NCBI GenBank assembly: GCA_016186905.1
Contig: JACPKS010000079.1
Location: 1 to 33,925, forward strand
Reading direction: 5' to 3'
Source: Deltaproteobacteria bacterium
GTDB taxonomy: Bacteria > Bdellovibrionota > UBA1018 > UBA923
DNA: 33,925 nucleotides
Position numbers and translations under genes: made by a program. The notes beneath the pieces were generated by a model. That model did no database searches. It was not told the origin of the DNA and saw only the letters and a program-made list of their open reading frames with translations. Below, one piece after another: positions 33,839 to 33,925 of this stretch. Every line of letters starts with the position of its first letter. Within the stretch, counting starts at the first letter, position 1.

Positions 33839-33925
33839 GCCGACCTACTTTTCGTGGTGTGGTGCGGCGTAAAAAGGTGGCTGCCTACTTTTTACGCCGC
33901 ACCACACCACGAAAAGTAGGTCGGC
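33839..33925. repeat. Terminal perfect 37-bp inverted repeat
   Basis: Positions 33839-33875 (starting GCCGACCTACTTTTCGTGG) are the exact complement of 33889-33925, with a 13-bp loop GGTGGCTGCCTAC. The window ends exactly at the last paired base. This is either a strong hairpin or repeat element at a contig break, or an assembly fold-back artefact. Confidence 0.85.

Overview
This 33.9 kb, GC-rich window looks like bacterial chromosome from a Gram-negative with a secretion-rich envelope. Many products carry Sec signal peptides, lipoboxes or aromatic C-termini typical of outer-membrane barrels. DUF3015 paralogs beside a DUF4105/Lnb-type protein, a FecR plus TPR-barrel pair, HAMP-only membrane proteins and a large chemosensory operon together suggest the Bdellovibrionota/Oligoflexia or another former deltaproteobacterial lineage. 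That assignment is inference. Both ends carry the same 15-bp sequence in inverted orientation and the right end closes with a perfect 37-bp inverted repeat, so the window is probably a whole contig broken at a dispersed repeat.

Layout. 0-7 kb: a secreted MsrB-MsrA fusion (-), two DUF3015 paralogs and a DUF4105 protein (+), a brnTA toxin-antitoxin module (-) with two palindromic operators, a DUF4442 hotdog protein and a secreted orphan protein (-). 6.6-8.9 kb: a four-helix membrane protein, an mtfA metallopeptidase broken by one in-frame TAA, and a secreted trypsin-like protease (-). 8.9-10 kb: gene-poor, with a large two-tier hairpin and one small XRE regulator. 10-16.4 kb (+): lipoprotein, FecR-domain protein with tandem repeats, TPR plus beta-barrel protein, and two secreted proteins of unknown function. 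16.3-17.6 kb (-): a HAMP membrane protein, a small lipoprotein and a secreted protein, tightly packed. 17.8-20.9 kb: DsrE and SQR-like sulfur proteins divergent from an ACR3-ArsC arsenic fusion. 20.9-22.7 kb: a lower-GC accessory patch with an HTH relic, a long inverted repeat and a DUF4160/DUF2442-HTH toxin-antitoxin-like pair, ending at tRNA-Pro. 22.75-31.1 kb (-): a seven-gene chemosensory operon. 31.4-33.8 kb (+): SDR, Crp/Fnr regulator and an HSL-family hydrolase in one operon.

How the genes work together. The chemosensory genes run cheW-cheR-cheW-mcp-cheA-cheB-hybrid kinase, with ATGA overlaps or one-base gaps at most junctions. They begin at a near-consensus sigma-28 (FliA-type) promoter placed so close to the first ATG that the transcript would be essentially leaderless. 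There is no cheY; the natural phosphate acceptor in the operon is the REC-PAS-HK-REC protein at its end. The arsenic and sulfur genes form a compact redox/detoxification patch. The 10-16.4 kb envelope cluster is the best candidate for an undescribed system.
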